A stretch of 20,380 bases of DNA, from NCBI GenBank assembly GCA_002310055.1, contig DBXS01000028.1, positions 24,818 to 45,197 of the forward strand. The letters run 5' to 3'. Positions 1 through 7,416 of this stretch are shown piece after piece. Both the position numbers and the translations under genes were made by a program. The stretch comes from Clostridiales bacterium UBA1206. Its GTDB lineage: Bacteria > Bacillota > Clostridia > Oscillospirales > CAG-382. Position 1 is the stretch's first letter; each line of letters begins with the position of its first letter. The notes below the pieces were generated by a model. It was not told the origin of the DNA and searched no databases. It saw only the letters and a list, made by a program, of their open reading frames with translations.

Positions 1-951
1 CACGCCGACTATGTTAAAAACATGATCACCGGCGCCGCTCAGATGGACGGTGCTATACTCGTTGTCGCCGCTACCGACGGCCCTATGCCCCAGACCCGTG
101 AGCACGTTCTGCTTGCCCGTCAGGTCGGCGTTCCCGCAATGGTAGTTTATATGAACAAGACCGACCTCGTGGACGACGAAGAACTCCTCGAGATCGTCGA
201 AATGGAAGTTCGCGACCTGCTTTCCGAATACGGATTCCCCGGTGACGACGTTCCCATTATCCGCGGTTCCGCCCGTGAAGCTCTCCTTTCCGAATCCAAG
301 GATCCCAACGACCCCGTCTATGCTTCCATCAAAGAGCTCATGAACGCTGTCGATGAATATATCCCCACTCCGGAAAGAAACGACGCGCTCCCCTTCCTTA
401 TGCCTGTTGAAGACGTCTTCTCCATCTCCGGCCGCGGCACCGTTGCCACCGGCAGAGTTGAGCGTGGCGTTATCAAAGCTTACGACAACGTCGAAATCGT
501 CGGCCTTCAGGACGAAGCTAAACAGGTCGTCGTTACCTCGCTCGAAATGTTCCGCAAGATCCTCGACTTCGCAGAAGCCGGCGATAACGTCGGTTGCCTG
601 CTCCGCGGCGTAGACAGAAAAGAAATCGAACGCGGCCAGGTCCTTGCTAAGCCCGGTTCCATTCATCCGCACACCAAATTCGTCGGTCAGGTTTACGTCC
701 TTACCGAAAAAGAAGGCGGCCGTCATAAGCCCTTCTTCTCCAACTACCGTCCTCAGTTCTATTTCAGAACTACCGACGTTACCGGCGTTATCACCCTTCC
801 CGAAGGCGTCGATATGTGCCGTCCCGGCGATAACGTAGATATGTCCGTTGAACTTATCACCCCTATCGCTATCGAAAAAGGTCTTCGTTTCGCTATTCGT
901 GAAGGCGGCAGAACCGTCGGTTCCGGCGTCGTTATCGAAATAAAGGAATAA
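1..951 (+). CDS. tuf: Elongation factor Tu, C-terminal ~80% (5' end outside window)
   Basis: EF-Tu is the GTPase that delivers aminoacyl-tRNA to the ribosome. The frame is open from base 1, so the gene is cut by the window edge. The first visible residue is the His of the G3-box region (HADYVKNM), matching catalytic His84 of E. coli EF-Tu, so roughly the first 83 residues are missing. Visible marks are the G4 box NKTD (more often NKCD), GRGTVATGRVERG at the start of domain 2, and GGRHKPFF plus RTVGSGVV in domain 3. The stop is TAA at 949-951. Codon choice is strongly biased (CGT, GTT, CCC, AAC), as expected of a very highly expressed gene and unlike its neighbours. I see no terminator hairpin between its stop and the FMN riboswitch that follows. 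Confidence 0.98.
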   Translation, partial: HADYVKNMITGAAQMDGAILVVAATDGPMPQTREHVLLARQVGVPAMVVYMNKTDLVDDEELLEIVEMEVRDLLSEYGFPGDDVPIIRGSAREALLSESKDPNDPVYASIKELMNAVDEYIPTPERNDALPFLMPVEDVFSISGRGTVATGRVERGVIKAYDNVEIVGLQDEAKQVVVTSLEMFRKILDFAEAGDNVGCLLRGVDRKEIERGQVLAKPGSIHPHTKFVGQVYVLTEKEGGRHKPFFSNYRPQFYFRTTDVTGVITLPEGVDMCRPGDNVDMSVELITPIAIEKGLRFAIREGGRTVGSGVVIEIKE

Positions 952-974
952 TCGGCCAATATTGAATAACCGTT

Positions 975-1086
975 TGCTTCGGGGCGGGGTGCAAATCCCC
1001 ACCGGCTGTATAGTCAGCTAACGCGGTCTTCCGCGCCGAACGGGTGCAATTCCCGTACCGACGGTATAGTCCGGATGACAGAAGCA
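975..1086 (+). promoter_or_regulatory. FMN riboswitch (RFN element)
   Basis: The conserved RFN core is easily recognised: GGGGTGCAAATCCCC-ACCGG (986-1005), then CGGGTGCAATTCCCGTACCGA (1041-1061), then AGTCCGGATGACAGAAGC (1069-1086, ending in the 3' half of P1). Closing helix P1 is TGCTTC (975-980) with GAAGCA (1081-1086). The family binds FMN and shuts off riboflavin synthesis or uptake genes. A terminator follows at 1104-1140. CGGGGCG at 980-986 is exactly complementary to CGCCCCG at 1104-1110, giving a plausible antiterminator helix that competes with both P1/P2 and the terminator. This suggests transcriptional OFF control: FMN bound means termination. The downstream genes are a 164-aa unknown protein and ribU. 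Confidence 0.97.
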
Positions 1087-1103
1087 CAAACACAAGTTAT
1101 TTG

Positions 1104-1140
1104 CGCCCCGGTGTATGTTTACATCGGGGCGTATTTTTTC
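1104..1140 (+). terminator. Rho-independent terminator of the FMN riboswitch expression platform
   Basis: CGCCCCGGTGTA (1104-1115) pairs with TACATCGGGGCG (1120-1131) through 12 base pairs including one G-U, with a four-base TGTT loop. TA and six T residues (1134-1139) follow. The ribosome binding site of the next gene (GGAGG, 1142-1146) lies just beyond. It probably also ends tuf transcripts when FMN is bound, since no other terminator is visible after tuf. Confidence 0.93.
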
Positions 1141-1153
1141 CGGAGGCGTAATT

Positions 1154-1648
1154 ATGACTCAGACAGAAAAAGACGCGCTCGAATCCGTATACTCAAAACT
1201 GTACGAATCGGCGCTGCAGCTCGACGCCGCGCTCAACTCGGGCGGCTACGAATGCGACTGGGGCTGGTATAATCACGGCGTAGACCCCAATACCGGCGAC
1301 GTCGTCCCTTACCCCGTGCCGGTGTTCACGGTATACGGCGTAGGCGGTATCGCCATCACGCCCGAAGGCAGCGTTTTCGATTCGCGCCTTTCCAAAATAA
1401 AGCTTATGTCCATGAACCCCGAGACCGTGTTTTCGGGCAGGCGGGCGGAAGTTTACGATATGGAAAACGGCGAGACGGTGGTGTTTTCGAGCGGCGACGA
1501 CGTGAAGACGTTCATTTCGCGGCTGTTTCTCACCGCGTCGGACGATTTCAGGGTGTGCGTGTATATGCCGGGCGCGGTCTCGTTCAACGAATTCAGGGCG
1601 CTGCTCGCCGAATTCGCGGTCAGGGAGGAAGAAACGGATGAGGAATGA
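1154..1648 (+). CDS. Uncharacterised 164-aa protein, first gene behind the FMN riboswitch
   Basis: I do not recognise this family. I chose the ATG at 1154 because GGAGG lies at 1142-1146 with seven-base spacing; an in-frame ATG at 1115 lies inside the terminator stem and is unlikely. The protein seems soluble: no signal peptide or membrane helix is visible. It has a helical N-terminus (about 3-28), a Tyr/Trp-rich segment with CDWGWYNHGVDPNTG near 34-48, a beta-rich middle (56-112) and an acidic C-terminus (REEETDEE). Only two cysteines are visible, near 34 and 135, with no obvious catalytic motif. It overlaps ribU by 11 bp and shares its riboswitch, so it should be made when FMN is scarce. 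A role linked to flavin supply is inferred from context only. Confidence 0.85.
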   Translation: MTQTEKDALESVYSKLYESALQLDAALNSGGYECDWGWYNHGVDPNTGDVVPYPVPVFTVYGVGGIAITPEGSVFDSRLSKIKLMSMNPETVFSGRRAEVYDMENGETVVFSSGDDVKTFISRLFLTASDDFRVCVYMPGAVSFNEFRALLAEFAVREEETDEE

Positions 1649-2252
1649 AAGAATAAAAAAACTCGCCGTCATAGCGATCTTTTCGGCGCTGGCGTTCGTG
1701 CTTATGCTTATAGAATTTTCCACGCCGGTCATCCCCTCGTTCGTCAAGCTCGACTTTTCCGAGATCCCGGCGCTGCTCGCTGCGTTCCTGTTCGGTCCGC
1801 TCGAAGGGATAGCGGTCTGTCTGGTCAAAAACGTCATACATCTCGCCATCACTTCCACCGGCGGCGTGGGCGAGCTCGCCAACTTCCTGCTCGGCGCGGC
1901 GTTCGCCGGCACCGCGGGGCTCGTTTACCGTTTCAAGCACACGTTCTGGGGCGGATTTTGGGGGTGCGTGGGCGGAAGCGCCGCGATGGCGGCCGTCAGC
2001 TTTCCGGTCAACCTATTTGTGACGTATCCTTTTTACGCCAATATGTTCTTCAAAGGGAATATGCAGGGGATAATAGATATGTACAAAGCCCTGCTGCCTT
2101 CTTCGGATACGCTCGTCAAGTCGCTGCTCATATTCAACACGCCGTTCAACCTGGTAAAAGGGCTGCTCGTTTCGGCGTTCGTGATGCTTTGCTATAAGCG
2201 CCTTTCGGTGTTTTATAAGAGTATCGGCAGCAAAAAGAAGAGCGCGGAATAG
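1638..2252 (+). CDS. ribU: Riboflavin ECF transporter substrate-binding (S) subunit RibU
   Basis: RibU is the membrane S component that binds riboflavin and works with the energising EcfA/EcfA'/EcfT module, which is not encoded in this window and is probably shared. The 204-aa length suits the family. About six hydrophobic segments are visible, starting near residues 9, 43, 83, 104, 120 and 162. Family-like motifs are the AIFSALAF stretch in helix 1 (S-unit/EcfT contact type), PSFVKLDFSEIPALL (32-47), KNVIH (64-68) and GELANFL (78-84). The start ATG at 1638 has GGGAGG at 1623-1628 and overlaps the upstream gene, suggesting coupled translation. FMN-riboswitch control supports the substrate call. 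No rib biosynthesis genes are nearby, so uptake may matter for this organism. Confidence 0.93.
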   Translation: MRNERIKKLAVIAIFSALAFVLMLIEFSTPVIPSFVKLDFSEIPALLAAFLFGPLEGIAVCLVKNVIHLAITSTGGVGELANFLLGAAFAGTAGLVYRFKHTFWGGFWGCVGGSAAMAAVSFPVNLFVTYPFYANMFFKGNMQGIIDMYKALLPSSDTLVKSLLIFNTPFNLVKGLLVSAFVMLCYKRLSVFYKSIGSKKKSAE

Positions 2253-2328
2253 TCATAAATCGTTTACACACGGCACATACTGCGTCCACAAGTCGGGTGT
2301 ATCATATAATTACTGGAGGGCAGTAATA

Positions 2329-2739
2329 ATGAATGCCGCGTTTTATATCACACCAAAAAGCAGCGTTACATATCTCTACGAAGACTGGACCGTCAAATAC
2401 GCGCTCAGCCAGCTCAAAAAGCACGGTTACAACGCGGTTCCGGTCATCGACCGCGACGGCTGCTACACCGGTTCGCTGAGCCAGGGCGACGTGCTGTGGT
2501 TCATATACGAGCTGATGCAGCACGGCGAGACCGATATTCTTTCCCAGTGCGAACGCACGCTCGTCAAACAGATCGTTCCGGCAGGCAAATACACGGCCGC
2601 GCATATAGATATCCCCGAAACCGAACTCGTGGAGCGCGCGCTGGAACAAAACTACGTTCCGCTCGTGGACGACCGCAAAAGCTTCATCGGTATCGTCACC
2701 CGGCGTTCCATAATGAGCAAAAAGTTCAAACCTCTTTAA
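2329..2739 (+). CDS. Stand-alone CBS-domain-pair protein
   Basis: This 136-aa protein consists almost entirely of two CBS repeats, about residues 1-62 and 72-133, which fold together as a Bateman module. Typical CBS features are the helix-turn before YNAVPVIDRDGCYTGSLSQGD in the first repeat and NYVPLVDDRKSFIGIVTRRSI in the second. Such modules usually bind adenine nucleotides and regulate a partner; no catalytic domain is attached and no partner can be named. The start is well supported by GGAGGG at 2315-2320, eight bases upstream of the ATG. It lies 76 bp after ribU and ends at a strong terminator, so it may be the last gene of that transcript or have its own promoter. I could not place a convincing promoter in the gap. 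Confidence 0.9.
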   Translation: MNAAFYITPKSSVTYLYEDWTVKYALSQLKKHGYNAVPVIDRDGCYTGSLSQGDVLWFIYELMQHGETDILSQCERTLVKQIVPAGKYTAAHIDIPETELVERALEQNYVPLVDDRKSFIGIVTRRSIMSKKFKPL

Positions 2740-2742
2740 AGC

Positions 2743-2778
2743 AAAAAAGACCGCAAGGCAAGCGCCTTGCGGTCTTTT
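2743..2778. terminator. Bidirectional rho-independent terminator
   Basis: AGACCGCAAGGC (2748-2759) pairs perfectly with GCCTTGCGGTCT (2764-2775) around an AAGC loop. The stem is flanked by A residues on the left (2743-2748) and T residues on the right (2775-2778), so it can end transcription from both sides. It sits between the convergent CBS gene and the DHHW-motif gene. Confidence 0.92.
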
Positions 2779-2789
2779 GATATATTTGC

Positions 2790-4028
2790 TTAATCGACTA
2801 AGTCGGGGACCGACCTGAGCTGGAGCAGATTGTTCGTGGTAATAAGGTTTTCGAGATTGAAACAGATTATCACGCAGTCATATTCGCGCGGGTCGATCTT
2901 TATGCTCGAAAGGTTCGCTATGTTCAGCACGGTCAGATCGTACCTGCACGCCAAGAACTGCGCCAGCGAATGCCCGAACGAATCCTTCAAAAGCAGCGCC
3001 TTTTTGTGGTAAGCGCCGTCTTCGTGAATTACTTCGGTATAGACGTTGGTGCCGGAAAGGAACATCCCGTATTTGTCGTAGCTTTCGAGATACGAAAGAT
3101 CGAACAGGGAATTGTATTCTACGGCGTCTTCGCCCGTGTATTTTTTCGAAACGTACATTTTTAGCTGCACGTTGGAATTGTCTCTAGCGAGCCAGTATTC
3201 TATAACGTCGGGGTCGTTGTGCAGCATCCCGGCCTTGGCGGCGGTGGTGCCTATAAAGTCTTCCGCGGCGGTGCGGACGACGAACCGGTCCGTGTCGGGC
3301 GGGATATATCCCGCCGCCTTGCACAGCTCGGCGTACGCGTAATACGCGCCCAGCGTGGTCCAGTGGTGGTCGGTCTTGTAATAGACGTACTCGCCGTTGT
3401 CGTAGCGCGCGCGGTAGATATCGTACATATCTATAAAATGCTCAAGCCCTTCGGCGTTTTCGCGCACGCATCCTATAAGCGCGTCGCTGTTGTCTTTGGG
3501 GTAGGCGAACGCGCTGCACGCGACGTCGACGGTGCGCGGCGGCAGCAACACGTAAAGCGGAACGCCTTTTTCGGCAAGCGCCGATTCAAGCGTTTTTATC
3601 GCCGCAAACTGCTTTTCAATATTCTTTGCGTAAAACGAATCGGTGTACGGCTCGGCGGCGTAATTGCCGTCCTTGTCCACGTGGATCTCGCCGTCGGTCG
3701 CTTCGAAATATCTCACCGCGAGCTGACCGTTTTTGCCGATCAGCACGCCGTTGTTTTCTCCTTTCAAAAGCAGGCGTTCCACCGAAGTTTTAAGTTCCAG
3801 GAACGCTTCGCGCAGCGGGAACTGGTCGTTGAAATAATCGTTGATCTGCGAGCCGAATTTCCCGGACGAAAACGTATCCCAGGTGAGTTCCGGGAACTGC
3901 TGCAGATACCGCCGCTCGGTCGGTGATTCCGATTTGTCGGGCATTATTATGAACGCCGCGGTAAGCGCGAAGATGAACAAAACGAAGACGGCGGCGGTCA
4001 CTATGCTTATCGTACGCTGTTGTTTCAT
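2790..4028 (-). CDS. DHHW-motif / AlgJ-AlgX-like envelope protein, partner of MBOAT acyltransferase
   Basis: This 412-aa protein belongs with the AlgJ/AlgX/DltD-like SGNH-type proteins that act outside the membrane with an MBOAT transporter-transferase to O-acylate a surface polymer. One membrane helix (about 7-29) anchors it with the rest exported. The diagnostic TDHHW motif is at 219-223 (Asp-His pair of the family active site) and a second conserved KDSFG block is at 348-352 (probable Ser nucleophile). I chose ATG 4028 because GGAGG lies at 4040-4036 with seven-base spacing; a longer frame to 4103 would run into the upstream gene. The gap to the MBOAT stop is 11 bp, so the two are surely co-transcribed. 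The polymer and acyl group are unknown; acetyl is most likely by family. Confidence 0.88.
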   Translation of the reverse strand: MKQQRTISIVTAAVFVLFIFALTAAFIIMPDKSESPTERRYLQQFPELTWDTFSSGKFGSQINDYFNDQFPLREAFLELKTSVERLLLKGENNGVLIGKNGQLAVRYFEATDGEIHVDKDGNYAAEPYTDSFYAKNIEKQFAAIKTLESALAEKGVPLYVLLPPRTVDVACSAFAYPKDNSDALIGCVRENAEGLEHFIDMYDIYRARYDNGEYVYYKTDHHWTTLGAYYAYAELCKAAGYIPPDTDRFVVRTAAEDFIGTTAAKAGMLHNDPDVIEYWLARDNSNVQLKMYVSKKYTGEDAVEYNSLFDLSYLESYDKYGMFLSGTNVYTEVIHEDGAYHKKALLLKDSFGHSLAQFLACRYDLTVLNIANLSSIKIDPREYDCVIICFNLENLITTNNLLQLRSVPDLVD

Positions 4029-4039
4029 ATCCCCGCCTC

Positions 4040-5452
4040 CTAAAAGATAAAGTACAAAAACGGGCTGAAAGTGGAAGAAACTATATACGCCGCCGCCACG
4101 CACAGCACCGCGAGCATAAGCGCGGGGACCGCCCAGCGGAACGCGGCATATTTTTCGTGCATCCTTTCAAACAGCCGCTTGGGTACCGGGGTGGACGCCA
4201 CGCCGCATATCGCGAGCACGGGAAGATACCTGAGCAGGTCGTAAAGGTCTGTGGAAGAGGCGAAACGCTCAACGCCTATCCCGAACATCGCGCCCAGGCA
4301 GTTCACGCCCGCCGAAAGGTCGGTGTGGTAGAAGATGAGCCAGCCTATGGCGATAAAGAACAGCGCGTATATGCGCGAAAACGCGGCGGGCAGTTTTTCA
4401 AGCGCTTTGAGCAGGAACACTTTTTCTATTATGAGCAAAACGCCGAAATACACGCCCCATATCAAAAAGTTCCAGCTCGCGCCGTGCCAGAATCCGGTGA
4501 GCAGCCAGACTATCGCTATGTTGCGGAATTGTTTGAGCTTGCCCTTGCGGTTTCCGCCGAGCGGGATATAGACGTATTCCTTGAACCAGGTCGAAAGCGA
4601 AATGTGCCATCTGCGCCAGAATTCGGTTATCGAGCGCGAAACGTAAGGGTAGTTGAAGTTTTCCAGGAATTCAAAGCCGAACATCCGCCCGAGCCCTATC
4701 GCCATATCGGAATAACCCGAAAAGTCGAAATAGATCTGGAACGTATAGGCTATGACGAGCATCCACGCGGCGAGCGTCGTCGCGTGCAGCGAAAGCGAAA
4801 CGTCGGCGTTTTTCACTATTTCCGCCATCGCGTCGGCGAGGAGTATCTTTTTGGCGAGTCCGCAGACGAATCTGCGCGCGCCGGAAGCGAATTTATCTAC
4901 GTTTTCTTCGCGGTGTTCGAGCTGTTCGTCTATGTCCTTGTAGCGGACAATCGGCCCCGCTATCAGCTGAGGAAACAGGGTGACGTAGGTCCCGAACGGT
5001 ATGAAACGGCGCTGCAGCGCGGCGTCGCCGCGGTAGACGTCGATGGAATAAGACATTATCTGGAACGTGTAGAACGATATGCCTATTGGCAGTTTCAGCC
5101 ACGATATCGGCTTGAGCGACGAAAGCCCGGGGATGAGCGAAAGGTTTGAAATAAAGAAATTGGTGTATTTGAAAAACAAAAGGAACGCTAAATTCACGCC
5201 CAGCGAAATGGCTAAAAACAGCTTTGCTTTTTTGGTATCGGTCTCGCGGTATTTCGCTATTAGGAACCCGAATCCGTACGCGGACGCGATCGAGACCGCC
5301 ATCACGATAATGAATACCGGCTCGCCCCAGCCGTAGAAGATAAGGCTTACAACGAAGAGCACGAGCATACGCAGCTTTTTGGGCACGACGAAATACAGTA
5401 CCAGAAGTACCGCCAAAAAAGCAAATATGAATACCAGCGATGAAAATACCAT
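4040..5452 (-). CDS. MBOAT-family O-acyltransferase (AlgI/DltB/PatA type)
   Basis: This 470-aa polytopic membrane protein passes an activated acyl group across the membrane for O-acylation of an exported polysaccharide or teichoic acid. About ten or more hydrophobic helices are visible. MBOAT marks are YFDFSGYSDMAIG (241-253), the EFWRRWHISLSTWFKEYVY block (277-295) and the invariant catalytic His in FWHGASW (His323). The start is the first ATG of a hydrophobic N-terminus (MVFSSLVFIF); its ribosome site AAAGGCG is weak but suitably placed. The DHHW partner follows directly. No dltA or dltC homologue is here, so D-alanylation is less likely than acetylation. It lies 19 bp behind ricT in an apparent four-gene operon. 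Confidence 0.93.
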   Translation of the reverse strand: MVFSSLVFIFAFLAVLLVLYFVVPKKLRMLVLFVVSLIFYGWGEPVFIIVMAVSIASAYGFGFLIAKYRETDTKKAKLFLAISLGVNLAFLLFFKYTNFFISNLSLIPGLSSLKPISWLKLPIGISFYTFQIMSYSIDVYRGDAALQRRFIPFGTYVTLFPQLIAGPIVRYKDIDEQLEHREENVDKFASGARRFVCGLAKKILLADAMAEIVKNADVSLSLHATTLAAWMLVIAYTFQIYFDFSGYSDMAIGLGRMFGFEFLENFNYPYVSRSITEFWRRWHISLSTWFKEYVYIPLGGNRKGKLKQFRNIAIVWLLTGFWHGASWNFLIWGVYFGVLLIIEKVFLLKALEKLPAAFSRIYALFFIAIGWLIFYHTDLSAGVNCLGAMFGIGVERFASSTDLYDLLRYLPVLAICGVASTPVPKRLFERMHEKYAAFRWAVPALMLAVLCVAAAYIVSSTFSPFLYFIF

Positions 5453-5471
5453 TATTGCTTACGCCTTTCGG

Positions 5472-6368
5472 TTATTTGTCTTCCAGCTCCAGAAGCGATT
5501 TGTCCACCGCGTCGCCTTTCGCCATGCCTATCACCTTGATTTCGGAAGGCGAAACGGTCTTTAGAGTGCCGTTGGCGTCGTTCAAGCGGATCTTGACTTT
5601 GCCGGTGAGGAAGTTCGATTCCACTATAACGCCTTTGCCGGCGCCGTAGGCGACTATGGAATCGACCTTGGGGAAGGTGCGGTATTCGTTTTCGTAAACT
5701 TCGTTTTCGAATTTCAGGCAGCACATCAGTCTGCCGCAGGTGCCGGAGATCTTAGCCGACGAAAGCGAAAGGTTCTGTTCTTTCGCCATCTTTATGGACA
5801 CCTGATTGAAATCCGAAAGGAAGGTCTTGCAGCAGAAAGGTCTGCCGCATATCCCTATGCCGCCTATCAGCCGCGCCTCGTCGCGCACGCCGATCTGCCG
5901 CAGCTCTATGCGCGTGCGGAATGTGGAAGCCAGGTCCTTTACCAGCTCGCGGAAATCCACGCGCCCGTCGGCGGTGAAATAGAATATGAGCTTGGCGTTG
6001 TCGAACGTGTATTCCACGTCCACGAGCTGCATCACAAGGTCGTGCTTTTTGACTGCGTCTTCAAACAGCGGGCGCGCAGCTATTTCAAGTTCGCGGTTCT
6101 GCGCCTCCTTTTCGGCGTCTTCGGGAGTTGCTTTGCGCAGAACGGTCTTCAAGGGCGAAACTATCTCGCCCGAACTCACCATACGGTTGTCAAGCGCCAC
6201 CTCGCCGTATTCCACGCCGCGCACGGTCTCGACTATCGCGTGTTCGCCTTCCGAAAACTTTATGTCCCCGGGCGAAAAATAGTAGACCTTGCCGGTGTTC
6301 CTGAATTTTATGCCTATGATCTCCACGAGTTCCGGGAGTTCGTTCGTTTTAACGGGTTCGTTGTTCAT
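5472..6368 (-). CDS. ricT: PSP1-domain protein RicT (YaaT family), Ric complex subunit
   Basis: In Bacillus subtilis RicT (YaaT) works with RicA and RicF in an Fe-S-carrying complex that affects mRNA maturation by RNase Y, sporulation, competence and biofilm formation. The PSP1 fold is visible, with the characteristic cysteine set: CGRPFCC (Cys174, 179, 180) and CGRLMCC (Cys211, 216, 217), expected to hold iron-sulphur clusters. I prefer ATG at 6368, giving 298 aa, because AGGTG lies six bases upstream; a GTG three codons earlier (6377) is an alternative. The gene follows holB with a 14-bp gap, the same order as holB-yaaT in B. subtilis, which supports the call. The two downstream acylation genes are not part of that conserved neighbourhood. 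Confidence 0.95.
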   Translation of the reverse strand: MNNEPVKTNELPELVEIIGIKFRNTGKVYYFSPGDIKFSEGEHAIVETVRGVEYGEVALDNRMVSSGEIVSPLKTVLRKATPEDAEKEAQNRELEIAARPLFEDAVKKHDLVMQLVDVEYTFDNAKLIFYFTADGRVDFRELVKDLASTFRTRIELRQIGVRDEARLIGGIGICGRPFCCKTFLSDFNQVSIKMAKEQNLSLSSAKISGTCGRLMCCLKFENEVYENEYRTFPKVDSIVAYGAGKGVIVESNFLTGKVKIRLNDANGTLKTVSPSEIKVIGMAKGDAVDKSLLELEDK

Positions 6369-6382
6369 ATTCCGCACCTGCT

Positions 6383-7360
6383 TTATAAAATAGAATTTAT
6401 ATCGGCGCCCATTGCGGTGAGCGCCAGATTTATGTTGGCGTTGCCGTCTATCTCTTCAAACGCCGCAAGCGTGCGCTCGGCGAGAAAAGTTATCTTGCGT
6501 TCGGTAGTCTGCCGCGCGTAAGATACCGCCTGCTCCGTGTCCAGAAAAGTGTAATTCTGCGTGCGCTCCTTGGCGCGCAGCACGTCCGAAAACAGCGAAA
6601 ACAGCATAAGCAGAAAATCCTTTGCCTTTTGCCTGTCGTAGCGTTTGGATTTAAAAAACGACAAAAGCTTGAATCCGTCGCGCCCGAACACCGCGCGCGC
6701 GTATTCCTCGGCGTCTGCGCGGATCTGCGAAAAGCGTTTTTCCATAAGCGAAAGCGCCTTGCCGGGAATGCCTTCGCACATCCGCACGGCGGAATCGATC
6801 TCTTCGTCCGTCTTTCGCGGGAACGTCTGCCGCAGCCACGCTTTCACGTCGGCGTTCGAAGCGGGGTAGAGCGTGATTATCTGCCCGCGCGAAATGACCG
6901 TGGGCAGCAGCGCCTCGCGCTTGTCGGTCAGTACGAAAAGCACGGCGCTTTCGGGCGGTTCTTCAAAGAATTTCAGCAGCGCGTTCTGCGCCTGCACGTT
7001 CATCTTCTGTCCGTCCCTAATTATGTAAACCTTTTTGGCGCCTTCGTTGGGCATAAGATATATGCTTTTCTTTATCTCGCGCACCACGTTCACGGTCAGC
7101 TGCGAGGCGTCCTTTTCTGGCGCGAACACGAACAGGTCGGGGTGCGAGCCCGCCGCGAATTTTACGCAGTCCGGGCATTTTCCGCACGGTTTCGGCTCGC
7201 CTCCGCACAGTATGGCGTTCGCGGCGAACGAAGCGAACGTGAACTTGCCCACGCCTTCGGCGCCTTCCACTATGTAGGCGTGCGAAAGCCGCCCGGAAGC
7301 GAGCTCTTTAAGAAAAGATTCTTTTTCTCTGCGGTTGAACCGCATATCGGCGATATCCAT
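6383..7360 (-). CDS. holB: DNA polymerase III, delta prime subunit (clamp loader)
   Basis: Delta prime is the AAA+ stator of the clamp loader that puts the beta sliding clamp on DNA. The 325-aa protein has a Walker-A-like loop GAEGVGKFT (33-41), a zinc module with Cys52, Cys59, Cys62 and Cys65, the QNALLKFFEEPP block (125-136) and the sensor/arginine-finger region ISRGQ (156-160). The usual SRC triad is SRG here, keeping the Arg but losing the Cys. The start ATG at 7360 has GAAGG nine bases upstream and its own promoter (7384-7412) right behind the mannosidase gene. It heads an operon with ricT, the MBOAT gene and the DHHW gene. Confidence 0.95.
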   Translation of the reverse strand: MDIADMRFNRREKESFLKELASGRLSHAYIVEGAEGVGKFTFASFAANAILCGGEPKPCGKCPDCVKFAAGSHPDLFVFAPEKDASQLTVNVVREIKKSIYLMPNEGAKKVYIIRDGQKMNVQAQNALLKFFEEPPESAVLFVLTDKREALLPTVISRGQIITLYPASNADVKAWLRQTFPRKTDEEIDSAVRMCEGIPGKALSLMEKRFSQIRADAEEYARAVFGRDGFKLLSFFKSKRYDRQKAKDFLLMLFSLFSDVLRAKERTQNYTFLDTEQAVSYARQTTERKITFLAERTLAAFEEIDGNANINLALTAMGADINSIL

Positions 7361-7383
7361 TCTTTCACGCCTTCTTTCGTCGT

Positions 7384-7412
7384 ATTATATCACGTTTCGC
7401 GCCGTTTGAAAA
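7384..7412 (-). promoter_or_regulatory. Sigma-A-type promoter for holB-ricT-MBOAT-DHHW
   Basis: On the minus strand an extended -10, TGATATAAT, occupies 7392-7384. A weaker -35 match, TTTTCA (7412-7407), stands 17 bp upstream. The predicted start near 7377 gives a short leader carrying the holB ribosome binding site. The -35 lies directly upstream of (not inside) the mannosidase stop at 7417, so holB has an independent start even though it trails the mannose operon. Confidence 0.7.
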
Positions 7413-7416
7413 GGGG

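Noticed and set aside
2305..2310. Perfect TATAAT before the CBS-protein gene
   Set aside because: Transcription from it would start around 2317, inside the ribosome binding site (2315-2320), and no -35 is visible at the right distance. Another promoter or readthrough from ribU is more likely.
4029..4103. Longer N-terminus for the DHHW protein
   Set aside because: Starting at 4103 would overlap the MBOAT gene by over 60 bp and bypass the good ribosome site just before ATG 4028.
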